Source of the DNA: Aquatica leii
Taxonomy: Eukaryota > Arthropoda > Insecta > Coleoptera > Lampyridae
Assembly: GCA_035610365.1 (NCBI GenBank)
Contig: CM069433.1
Coordinates: forward strand, 168,656,882-168,720,881
Reading direction: 5' to 3'
Length of the DNA: 64,000 nucleotides
Below the pieces are notes generated by a model. The model saw nothing but the letters and a program-made list of their open reading frames with translations. It ran no database searches and was not told the DNA's origin. Made by a program: the position numbers and the translations under genes. The number at the start of each line of letters is the position of its first letter. Within the stretch, counting starts at the first letter, position 1. Positions 41,484-51,510 of the stretch are shown here, piece by piece.

Positions 41484-43260
41484 CTAAAAAAAGGATAGTT
41501 CGAAACCATGATCGCGATTAAAGTTATTGGGGTGTTTGATGATTTCTATGCTTTCTAGAAATTTTCTGTTGAAAAAGAATAGAGATTTGGCAATCAAGAA
41601 AACATTATCAAAATCTGTCTTGTGACCTGTAGTAAAATGATGTTCAGCAACCGCAGACTTGGAAATATACCTTTTCTTTATACAACGATCATGTTCTGAA
41701 ATGCGAGTAATGACGGAACGACCGGTTTCACCAATGTAGACTAAACCACAAGAACAAGGAATTTGGTATACACCTTGAGATGAAAGTGTAGGAAATTTGT
41801 CTTTGGGAGAAGGAAGAATCTGAGAGAATTTGCCTATCGAGTTGAATATGGGTTTAATACCATTCTTACGAAGGAGTTTCCCTATTTGATCTGTAACCTT
41901 GTGAATGTAGGGTAAAAAGGCCGTTTTCGGGTTGGATTCGGGAGTAGAAATGTCCTTAGGTAATCGAGTACGTAGATGTAAACGACGATTAATAACTATA
42001 TGAATATCTCGCTTTACATAACCATTGTTTACTAAGGTTCTAGTAAGATGACGGAGTTCCGAGTCTAGATTCTCAGGATAGCAAATTGAAAAGGCACGAT
42101 GGACCAAAGATTCAATAACAGAACGTTTCTGTGCAGGATGATGATGTGACGAAGCATGAAGGTATCTGTCCGTGTGAGTAGGTTTGCAACAAACAGAATA
42201 GCCCAGAAGTCCGTCGGGCTTACGGGTCACAAGGACGTCAAAAAATGGAAGAGAACCATTACTTTCGATTTCCATAGTAAATTTGATATCTAAGCGTTGA
42301 TTGTTAAGATGAACGAGAAACTTAGACAATTCAAGATGACCATGTGACCAAACAATAAACGTGTCGTCAACATACCTAAACCACACTTTAGGTTTTAATA
42401 TTGATGATTCCAAAGCAACCGTTTCAAAGGATTCCATACAAATGTTAGCTACAACAGGTGATAGAGGAGAACCCATAGCAGCACCAGAAACTTGTTCGTA
42501 AAACTTGTTATATAATTGGAAGTAAGTAGAGGATAGACACTTTTCAATAAGAGAGACGAAACTCAAGTCCTTGCCACGTTGAGACAGAATCTGTTTGATG
42601 ATAATAAGCGAACCCTTAATAGAAACTTTAGTAAAAAGTGAAGTAACATCAAAGCTCACGAGAAGATCTTGGGGTTCAAGTTTTATAGTTTCTAGACGTT
42701 GAACAAAATGCTGAGAATTGAGGATGTGAGAAGAGGTTTTACCTGTAAAGAATGTTGGACAATAACTTGGTTAGCTTGTAGGTAGGAAATTGGATAGTAC
42801 TGACGATAGGTCGGAAAGGAATACCTTGTTTGTGAATTTTGGGAAGTTCGTATAGACGAGGTAGTTTAGAATCTGATGGGGTAAGTTGACGTTTAGTTTC
42901 AGGAGGTAGATTGGAAGATTTGATGATTTGGCTGACCTCATGTTCAATCCTCGAAGTGGGGTTGTGGGTTAGAAGAGCGTAAGTTTCCTCAGACAAAATA
43001 GAATTGATTTTTGTAACATAATCAATTTGGTTCAAAATTACAGTGGCGTTGCCTTTGTCGGCTGGAAGAACAATAATATCATGGTTCTTACGAAGACTTT
43101 TTAGAGCTGACTCTTCCGATTTAGAAATGTTGGATTTAGGAATTTTAGATGATTTAAGGATCTTCTTTAGGAATTCGTTTGGGAGCAACCGCAAAATTCA
43201 AACCCTTAGAGAGCACCGATTCCTGTTCTGAGGTAAAGACCAAACTAGATAAATTGACAA
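41484..43260 (-). pseudogene. PLE3 reverse transcriptase plus GIY-YIG endonuclease
   Basis: The protein begins around FTSEQESVLSKGLNFAVAPK, then LRKNHDIIVLPADKGNATVI, LPRLYELPKIHKQGIPFRPI, VSFDVTSLFTKVSI (first RT Asp), QVSGAAMGSPLSPVVANICM and FRYVDDTFIVW (catalytic YVDD, codons 42374-42363). After the thumb region comes the nuclease VYQIPCSCGLVYIGETGRSV, ITRISEHDRC. Only about two single-base frameshifts (near 43160 and 42750) and few other lesions were seen, and the 391-codon frame 42659-41484 is fully open. It is the best candidate for a recently active copy. Compared with PLE2 it ends earlier at HGFELSFF, probably through another shift. Confidence 0.85.
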
Positions 43261-43900
43261 CAGTCTTTAAGGAGTTAGTAGTAGTACATTTACAAAATAT
43301 AGAAGATATCTTAAAAAGCTAACCTTATGCGCGTGTATATTCACTGACGAGTTAATTACGGCGTCTTATGAAAACCATATAATTTCGGTGGGGTCAGTCG
43401 GCTTCAAAGGAGCCGTTTTTGAAATAACCTTTGCTAGCAAACTAAGATTTTGTTGTCGACTACGATTATGGTGATTTATTACGATTTTGCTAGCAAACTG
43501 CGGGATGATTTCCATAGGATTACGGACCATTGACCTTCGAGAAGCTTTTAACTTAATTTTTGGCACTTTATATTTAGTTTTCTATAATAATTTGGTGCTT
43601 TCTTTGCTACAGCGTTCACTAATTTGCTGCTTTCTTTACGGCAGCATCTCAAGTCCAACAAATTCCACTTTCGGCTCCTACTTCGCCATTCTCACTCTTT
43701 CACTCTTGACTATCACTGCGCCACTGATTTTCACTGACTCAAGGTCTCTGCTGTCTTGCACTCCGTACACATTTATATTTCACTTATTTAGCACTTTCAA
43801 TGGGCACCAAGTGAGCGCAACTGTTGAGTACTTACCTAAACGCTGCATTCCAAGTTACACCGCGCTCAGCCGTTGAATCTCATCGGTTTGGAACATTAGT

Positions 43901-44940
43901 GAACGGAAAAAATTAGCGCTCGCTTCAGTCAACGTACGCTCTGTCATGGGTATTGTTGACTGTTTATAACTTTTGTAATAACAATAAATAAAGTAGATTA
44001 GTAATAACAATATCTTATCTGTGTTAATAACAGGTCCAATGGAAAACACTTATGTTGTTTATCTCTGTTTATATACAACCAACTTCATACGATTTTATTT
44101 ATTGTATCAACCTTTACAAATTTAGCAACAGCTTTAGCTTTGCGTTCCGCGTAACTTATAACAGTTGAGTGTGAGCGGTTTTGTGCTGAATCTCAACAGT
44201 TGGTCATTTGAAACGTGCCCAATGTAATATCGCTACATTCTCAATCATTTGGACTTTGTACCTAATTCTAACTTACTTGAATATGGGTTAAAATTGTCAT
44301 AAAAAATGTATACATTTATTTCATTTGACTTTGAAATCAAAAGGCGTTACGATTCAAATGCAACCTTTCAAACTAAATTTGATGACTTGTTTCAAGCATG
44401 TGCTCCTCTACAGCTGACTGACTTTTTAAGCCGACTACGTCTTTAACATCTTTTATTGCAAATTTTTACGGTTTTATATGCCCACAAGCGTTAAACAATG
44501 CTATGCACTTCGTCAGACTGAAAATCAATCACGTTTTTCATAGGATTTAAGAATTGGCACAGTTTAAGAAAAGTATTAGATCGAGTGATAGTACTGTGTT
44601 TTGACAAGCGATAAATAACGGTCGACACTTTATTTTTGGTTTGGTAGAAGTAAACTTTGTAATAAATCGTGTAATCCTTTTTCTACTGTAGTGGGATGCG
44701 ATTAACACCTTGGCTAACTGTCTTCATTTCGAATAACCAAAATGTCTAAAAATTTTAAAAAAGAGCTATTTTCTAGCTCTATAGTAAAACAAATGGTTTT
44801 ATTAATAAAGTTTTAGTAAAGTAGAAAATAGTTCAACGTGAAAGAATCCATGTTGCCAAATGACACAACTGTCATCAAAGTGTCCGTATCAACATTTAAG
44901 TTTTATTTAAAATAAGGATTTAGCTTCCTTCTTCAAAACT
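43901..44940. other. No gene; possible decayed PLE end at ~44490-44516
   Basis: Mostly AT-rich. On the minus strand CTGACGA (44510-44516) is followed by AGTGC-ATA-GCA and TTTAACGCTTGTGGGC. This recalls the hammerhead-like motifs with the GAAAC degraded, but is too decayed to call. Confidence 0.3.
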
Positions 44941-44949
44941 TCTAAAAAT

Positions 44950-46260
44950 ATACCTACTAGTAACAACAGGAGAAAACAGAGAATCCATTCTTTAAATGTT
45001 GCAGAAAAATTGAAACTTATTGAAACGTTAGAATCAGGATTTTTGTGGCAAATATGTGTAAAGAATGCGACGTCAGAGACAAGTTGATGACGTTTGTTTT
45101 GTTAAAACAGTAGTTTTCAATAGTAAACGACTAAAATTATCTAGTGACACGAACCTAGAAGATGCTGTGATATAAATAATACATATAGCAACGGTTTAAA
45201 GGTGTTGGAATTCGTAGTGTAGAGTTAGGCATATTATCGTTGAATTTAACGCTAGCGATAGGTCTATCAATTCTGAAACCGGCAAAGAATTGTAAACAAG
45301 AGACTGTTTAGTGTAGGATTTAACACGTTAAGAGCCACCATGTAAATCTGGTTTCCTAGGGACTAAAGTGAAAGTATTCAGTTGTATTCGTACAGGTGGC
45401 CTATATGATCAATACCACTTGTATCCAAACGGATAACGTGTTAAGTGCCGATGAAGCTGTTAATCCATTTAGAACACGACTTGCCATTCTAATTAAGAAA
45501 GAAAATTTAACACGCGCTTAACTATACAATGCTAACAACCTACAAAATACGCAAGCTTATAATCACGGTACTTGGCCGATAACTCAGTAAAAAGAAACTT
45601 TCAGCCTTATTATGTGCAAGTGCGGACAAAAGTCAACCCCGTAAATTAGTTACAGTAGGTAAAACACATAACGAACACTACTTGTGCATTGCAAAAATTT
45701 GAAAAATGCATGGTTTATCCAAAGAGTCAAAATAAAGTGATATCAAAAACAACTTATTTTTGAAGTGCGACGATTCCCCAAACAACACGTTGGTACAAAA
45801 AACGTCTAAATGTCCGGCTAATAGACGTTTATTTGACATAAAAACGTTTTTAAACGCGTTATTAACGTTTATTAGACGGACATTTAGACGTTTTTTGTAC
45901 CAATGTGTTGTTTGGGTCCATTTGAAGTTATAAAATTTCTCCTACTGACGTCAAGACGGTGTTTTGCTTGTAGACAACTTTAAAGATATGTATCAGTGAT
46001 GAAAAATAAAGTGTCTGGTATTACCTTATAATACCACCTCGCTTATCTAACCGATGCGACGGGTCAGATTGTTATTTTGACATGTTAGAGATTGTATAAC
46101 AGAAAATTTATCAAAGAAGTTATTGGTATTAGAAGACCTAAAGACAAAGAAAAGGACACACAAAGGCTAAGAAGATTGCAAAACATCTGCAGTTACAAAA
46201 TCAAATCTTAAACTTGTACGTTTGTCAACTGCTGGAGCAAAATTCTTTTTGACAAAAATG
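44950..46260 (+). pseudogene. jerky/Tigger-like transposase pseudogene, split by a foldback repeat
   Basis: The N terminus reads NNRRKQRIHSLNVAEKLKLI and ETLESG, a CENP-B/psq helix-turn-helix. A degraded second DNA-binding region follows (LSSDTNLEDAV). Around 45440-45770 DDE_1 sequence appears: NPFRTRLAILIKKENLTRA, LYNANNLQ (relatives have YNADETG, so the first Asp is Asn here), then pieces equivalent to KLVTVGK, CHCKNLKNAWF and EVRRFP. The foldback unit 45776-45916 interrupts it, and weak similarity resumes at PTDATGQIVI, RLYNRKFIKEVI. Many stops and indels; clearly inactive. The assignment rests on motif order. Confidence 0.55.
45776..45916. mobile_element. Foldback (hairpin) element, 141 bp
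   Basis: Arms 45777-45832 and about 45860-45916 are near-perfect reverse complements beginning CCCAAACAACAC. They contain GGTACAAAAAACGTCTAAAT and GTCCG. The short centre also has ACGTT-rich sub-repeats. Such a hairpin is typical of a small foldback MITE. It sits inside the jerky-like pseudogene, so it inserted after that gene. A clear target duplication was not seen. Confidence 0.75.
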
Positions 46261-46449
46261 CAAAATATGATTTAGAGGCTCGTCAGACCACTAAATATTA
46301 TCAGATACTTTTAGCGGCTGGTAGAACGGGGATCACTGTCAAAGATATACTTACGAGTAGTTAGATAGCGAAGAGGAGACCCAGACTATCAGATTGGAGA
46401 ACAAACTTGTTGGGATGTTTTGGCTGCTACCACCATAGAGGAGAGTTGT

Positions 46450-48990
46450 ACAAACGAGAAAAAAAAACAAATCTTATCTAAATTGAAGTTGAATTATAAT
46501 TTTAAAATCACTTCAATCTAAAATGATTTTTAATTAAACAAATTTTCTGTCAAAAATTAAATAATGAAAAGTGCAATCGAAGAACAAGTAAAAAATATTT
46601 TATACATTTAAAAAACATCGGTTTGTTAAAATTTAACCTACCAATTGGTAAAGATAATTTGGGTAATAGTAAAGTTTCTTTATCCTTCATCTTCTAATTG
46701 ATATACTTAGCTTTTTCGTTGTAGGAGGACCATAGAAACTACCCAGTTTCGTGTACGAAACGTCGCCATAACAAAAAATTGGTAGTTTTTATGCCCCTCC
46801 TTGAACGAAGAAGTGAATTTTATCAATTAAAAAATAATGCGGCTGCTATAGTTTGAATAAAAGTTTGTGATAAATACAATTTTTTATATACTTTTATGTA
46901 AATTTTGTACATATTTCCGTAGCACTATTTATGTAGAATTAGGATATAAAGAAGTAATTAACCTATTCACTTTCTTATGTAAATTCTCTCTGAGGTAGTA
47001 ATTGATAAAAAGTTTGTTACTGAGTTTTTATTTAAAGTTTTTGGAAACACAATGAAGCTAAATTAGTTGCGTTGTGCAATGCAATGCAAAAAAGCCTTTT
47101 GTAAAAAAAATTACTACTTGGGTTTGATATAAATACAAAACAGATTACTTACATTGAAGACAATCAACAAAGGATATCGTTGAAAACGAATCCAAGTATA
47201 ATAGGCGTGAGAAAACACATAACGTTTCGCGGTAATTTAAATTGTTTAAAATTCAAGTAATTTTGATCGAAAACCATTCATCATTCTGCAATGAAAAATT
47301 ATTTTACAAAAATTATGTTAGTGTTACCTATAGATATCTTTTACTACTTTGCTGAAATCCAAATTTTTCTATTACTATAGTGCGTTCATTTAAATTTACA
47401 ATTACAAAAATATTTGCATTTTTTTAATCATTGGATTTAATAATAAACCACATATGCAATAGATGATTACATAAAAATATGGAACAAATATATATAGATA
47501 GTGTATTTTGAATCTTACAAAGTAAATTCTAAAATTATAATTTATTATTGAACTACAAGTTTGTTACAACGTGTTTGTAGCTTTTCACAACAAAATAGAA
47601 TAAATCAGATAACGAAATAAATGCATTAGCATTCAAAACTAAACTACCGTAGTAAATTGTATTACAATTAAAAATATCGTATTAAATAAATAAAAGTATT
47701 GTAATATTACGTTTCAAAATTTATGTAGGTTTTAATCCGATTTACGAATATGAAAAAGCTTATTCCGATTATTTTTTTCCATTTTATATTACAAAATATC
47801 TAATACTCCTTTAAAGTATTTTCAAACTAAAGTTGAAACCGTATTTTAAGTTAAATAATTTAAAAAGAGCATTAAATAAAGAAGTTTTAATATCTGTATA
47901 ATAAAATATTGACACATTCTCGACACGATTTAAAAAACATAAATATAAATTGTAGTAAGCAATTATTTTATAAATAAGTTATAATTTTGATTAGTTTGTT
48001 GTGTTGTGCTTTAATTTTAGTAAAATTAGTTACATTCATAATTGTATAAATAATTCAAATTCATTAAGCCTTAAGTTTGCAACGATATTTATATCTTCAA
48101 TAGTTACGATCCACATTTCAGTTTTACTTACGTGGTAGAAAGTAATGATTTTTAGACATTAGGTTAATAAAACATACTAATTCTCTATTAACGGATTGAT
48201 ATACCAAACCGATAGCATCCAGTTGTACAACCAATTACATTTCTAAATCAAAAATCAACGTCTGTAAAAAACAATATTATTAGTTTAAGAGTTTACAATT
48301 TCGTGATAAAAACACAAAGGTTTCAAAAAACGTCCTGAAAAATAACAACTATCCTAAGAACCTAATAAACAAAATATTATTTCATAAAAATAATACTATT
48401 AACATTCCATCACCACCCATCCAAACTTTTTGTAATTTTATTTGTGAGTATAATAAAATCGTAAACGTTCTCGGTCTAACAAAAAACTTATTAACTATCT
48501 AAAACATGATTTACTCAAAAACTAAATAAAAGCACAAACATAATGTTATACACAATGTAAATGTTTTACAGGATAGACAAAAAAAAGTAATCTGGTCATA
48601 ATTATAATTAGTTTTATAAGATTTTCTAGTTTATGTCGTACTAAATTATCAAGTTTTTATAATTATTTAATATTTAAGTTTTTCACCTGATGTTAGTTTG
48701 TGTTGTGTTTTTCTCCAATAAACTCAATAGCTTGAAGAAGTGAACACCATAGTTCCACAAACGTCGTCGTCATAAAAAAACACTCAGTAGTATGTTCTGT
48801 AGCTTTTCCTACGTTAGAAGAATTTAATCACTTTTCTTTCAAGAATACAATCAAGAGTGCAACAGTAGAATTTTCTAGAAAACAACGTTAACATCACATT
48901 TAGTAGATCTTTTTAGTCATTTTGACCACAGGGTTTAGAAGTAATATGTTTTTCTGCAATTATGTCATTAAATTACATGACGGTTTTTAA
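46450..48990. other. AT-rich stretch without recognisable genes
   Basis: About 2.5 kb with no family-like frame and no long repeat that I can see. Confidence 0.4.
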
Positions 48991-49125
48991 TATCTTTCTT
49001 TATTTGTTAACAGACGGACACAAAGTAAGAACAACAATTTCTAACTCCGCCTGGTGTAGTGCTAATTGGATTAAGTAGTTTAGCAGTTACTACTGCCGGT
49101 TCTAAAATAAAGAAAAAAAGTTGCC

Positions 49126-50927
49126 TTGGCCGGTATAGCACACTGCGAAGGAGGCAAAATCGTTAGCATGGTGGCAGTTCACACCTCAAAGAGAGGGATC
49201 ATATATGGAGGCAATTCTGTTCGTAACGAGAGCATAAAACAAAGAAAGAAACGAGAATGGAGAAATAAAGCAATAAGACTAGAAACGTTAGATCTTGGTT
49301 CCATAGATAACAAGAAATAATTATAGAATTGGAAAAAGTCAAAAGTTATTTATGTATCAGAAACTAAAAAAAAGGAAAGGGTATGGTACCATATCACGAA
49401 TATACACTAATATATAGCGGAATCGAAAAATCCAAAAGAGCTAAAGAATGAGTTGGTATATTCATTAAAAAATACTATAATGAGGCAATTGCACATCATA
49501 TGCGTATATGTCCTAGAAGACTGTAAACCAAGCACAGAAAAAAAAACAATTCTATAAAGAAGTTCAAAAAAGTATAGATGAGCTACTACAACATAATTCG
49601 CTCTTCATATTAAGAAACATAAATGCCCAAACCAGAGATAATTTAGTTCCCAGCGTAAAACAAAGATTCAACAAAAACGTATATAACAAGAATAGACTTA
49701 TGTGTAGACAATAACTTAAGGATAAAAAATAGCTTCGTTAATAACAAAATACATAGGAGAATATAAGAGAACAAAGCTCAGTAATAGATTACATAATATC
49801 AAACAAACAAATAACGGACGTCAGAACGTTAAAATCATCCGATATTGAGAGCGTTCACTGTTATGTAAATTAAGAATGCAAATATAAAAAACTAAATCGA
49901 AACAACCCATCTATCAATAAAAACTTAACATAGAAAAGCTACAAGATGAAAACATAAGAAACCTATATAAACAAAGATACATTAGGAATAACAAAATACA
50001 GAAAAATAAAAGTCCAAATTCCCAGTGGTTAGAAATAATGCAAAATATAGTAAAGACACCAAAAGAAGCAGTAGCGGCAAAAAAAATAAATATAGTAGAA
50101 CAAAACAAGCACCGTGGTTTTCAAGACGCTATACACAGCAGAAGAACTTAAAACAAAAGAAGCAACCGATTCTATGTAGATAATAGTAAACCTAGATGAA
50201 GAAGTAAACTAAGAAATCAAAGCAATAAAACATCACCGGGCATGGACAAAATAACAAATGAGCAGATAAAATATGGAGGACACATGCTATTACAAAACAT
50301 TTAAAACATCACACATACCAGATGAGTGGAAATTAAGCATTGCGGTCCAACTTTCAAAAAAGGCGAAAAACAAATACTCAACAATTACTTGCTGAATACA
50401 GGCACAACACAACAAAAACAATTAGAAAAAAACAAAAGAACTGCAAGGCGAACAACAGGAATTTTAAAACAATAGATCCTGCGTAGCTGCAATATTTGTT
50501 GTCAGACAAGTGATAGAAAAAGAAATGGATTGTTAAAAGTCTGCAATTATGTGTTATGTCGATAAAAAAAAAGGTATTCGATCACCTCCGCCAAATAATA
50601 GATACCCTACAAAAGAATAGTGTACCGAATAGACCATTATACAGAACATATACACCGAGAACTACACACAAGTAAAAACTCACATCGGAATAATTCCAGA
50701 TAAAATCCAGATTACGAAAGAAATCAGACAAGAAGATTCACTCAACCCACTTTTGTTCAACATAGTAATGAATGAAATAATAAAAACAACACTTCAGAAA
50801 CGCTCCCGTAGACCTAAATAGGAGATCAAAAAATCAGACTAATATGTTACGCGGACGAAACAACTCTTATTGCGGACAACAAAGATGACCTGCATGACTG
50901 TCGGACAAAACAAAACAAAAACATTAA
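49126..50927 (+). pseudogene. RTE-type LINE: endonuclease and RT fragments, part 1
   Basis: This part spans the APE endonuclease and the RT palm. QRFN after SVKQ and the preceding NINAQTRDN mark the endonuclease. RT fragments include QEDSLNPLLFNIVMNEIIKT and the catalytic loop ICYADETTLIADN, where the second Asp of YADD is Glu. Frameshifts occur roughly every 50-150 bp. No function remains. Confidence 0.65.
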
Positions 50928-51230
50928 GTTGTATATTATGTTCCTCCTTAATTGAGCTTAATACGATTTCTTTTAGGTTCTTCTATGAGGAGGGGCATCA
51001 AAACACTTTATGTGTCTATGTAAGGCAACGTTTCGTGCGGCTGAGTGCGCACTTCTTCAGGCCTCTGTTTTATTAAAAATTGTAATTGTTACATGGCAGG
51101 TAATTTCAAATATGTTATCAATAATTAGTACTACAAGAAGTACACTTACATTTTAGACTACAAAAATGGTGTGTCTTGATCTACACTATGAAACCAATTA
51201 ATCACAAGAACTAACATTGAAAATAAATTA
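50928..51230. mobile_element. 303-bp repeat with 13-bp target duplication and a hammerhead-like motif
   Basis: The LINE coding sequence is cleanly interrupted here. ACAAAAACATTAA (50915-50927) and ACAAAAACACTAA (51231-51243) flank the insert and differ at one base, as a target duplication would. The insert encodes no protein. It carries CTGAAGA (minus 51054-51060), one extra A, GTGCG/CGCAC and GAAAC. Length and structure suggest a solo Penelope-type terminal repeat or a ribozyme-bearing short retroposon. Confidence 0.6.
51030..51060 (-). ncRNA. Hammerhead-like motif in the 303-bp repeat
   Basis: Minus strand CTGAAGA (51054-51060), extra A, perfect 5-bp stem GTGCG (51048-51052) / CGCAC (51035-51039) with an 8-nt loop, then GAAAC (51030-51034) and GTTGC. 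GAGGC before and GCCCCTC after could form part of stem I, but a clear UH cleavage site was not identified. Confidence 0.5.
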
Positions 51231-51510
51231 ACAAAAACACTAACAATCAGTTAAGAACCGTTAAGCTGCAAATTAGAAGTAAATGGAAGTATAGTAGAGC
51301 AGGTGATGTCAATACATTACTTAGGGATCAGGATCGCAAGTAATGGTATATTAACCAAGGAGGTAGAACACCAGGCCCAAAAAGCAACAAAAATATCAAC
51401 ATGCCTAAATAACGCCGTATGGCATAACAAATATCTTAGAAAAAAAGTCAGGATGGATAAATAAGTCATAAGAACCATCATGACGTACGCTGTTGAGACA
51501 AGATCAAATA
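51231..51510 (+). pseudogene. RTE-type LINE, part 2 (post-RT region)
   Basis: CKLEVNGSIVEQVMSIHYLG and IRIASNGILTKEVEHQAQKA are followed by TKISTCLNNAVWHNKYLRKK and IRTIMTYAVETRS. This is the segment after the RT palm in RTE/Daphne-type elements. It stops at the TA where the pogo-like transposon begins. Confidence 0.75.

Larger units (their letters stand above)
41025..43900 (-). mobile_element. PLE3: nearly complete Penelope-like element
   Basis: The minus strand carries, in order, a 5' region (about 43900-43240), RT and GIY-YIG coding sequence (about 43240-41484), a 3' region nearly identical to that of PLE2, and a hammerhead-like motif. The 3' end shows four copies of an 18-bp unit that equals the element's terminal sequence. 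It is the longest PLE in the window and shows both RT and endonuclease with key motifs. The 5' boundary is uncertain; no paired pseudo-LTR was found there. Confidence 0.75.

Noticed and set aside
45776..45916. Rho-independent-style terminator or CRISPR-like repeat
   Set aside because: It is a single long foldback in a eukaryotic context; there are no spacers or repeat arrays.
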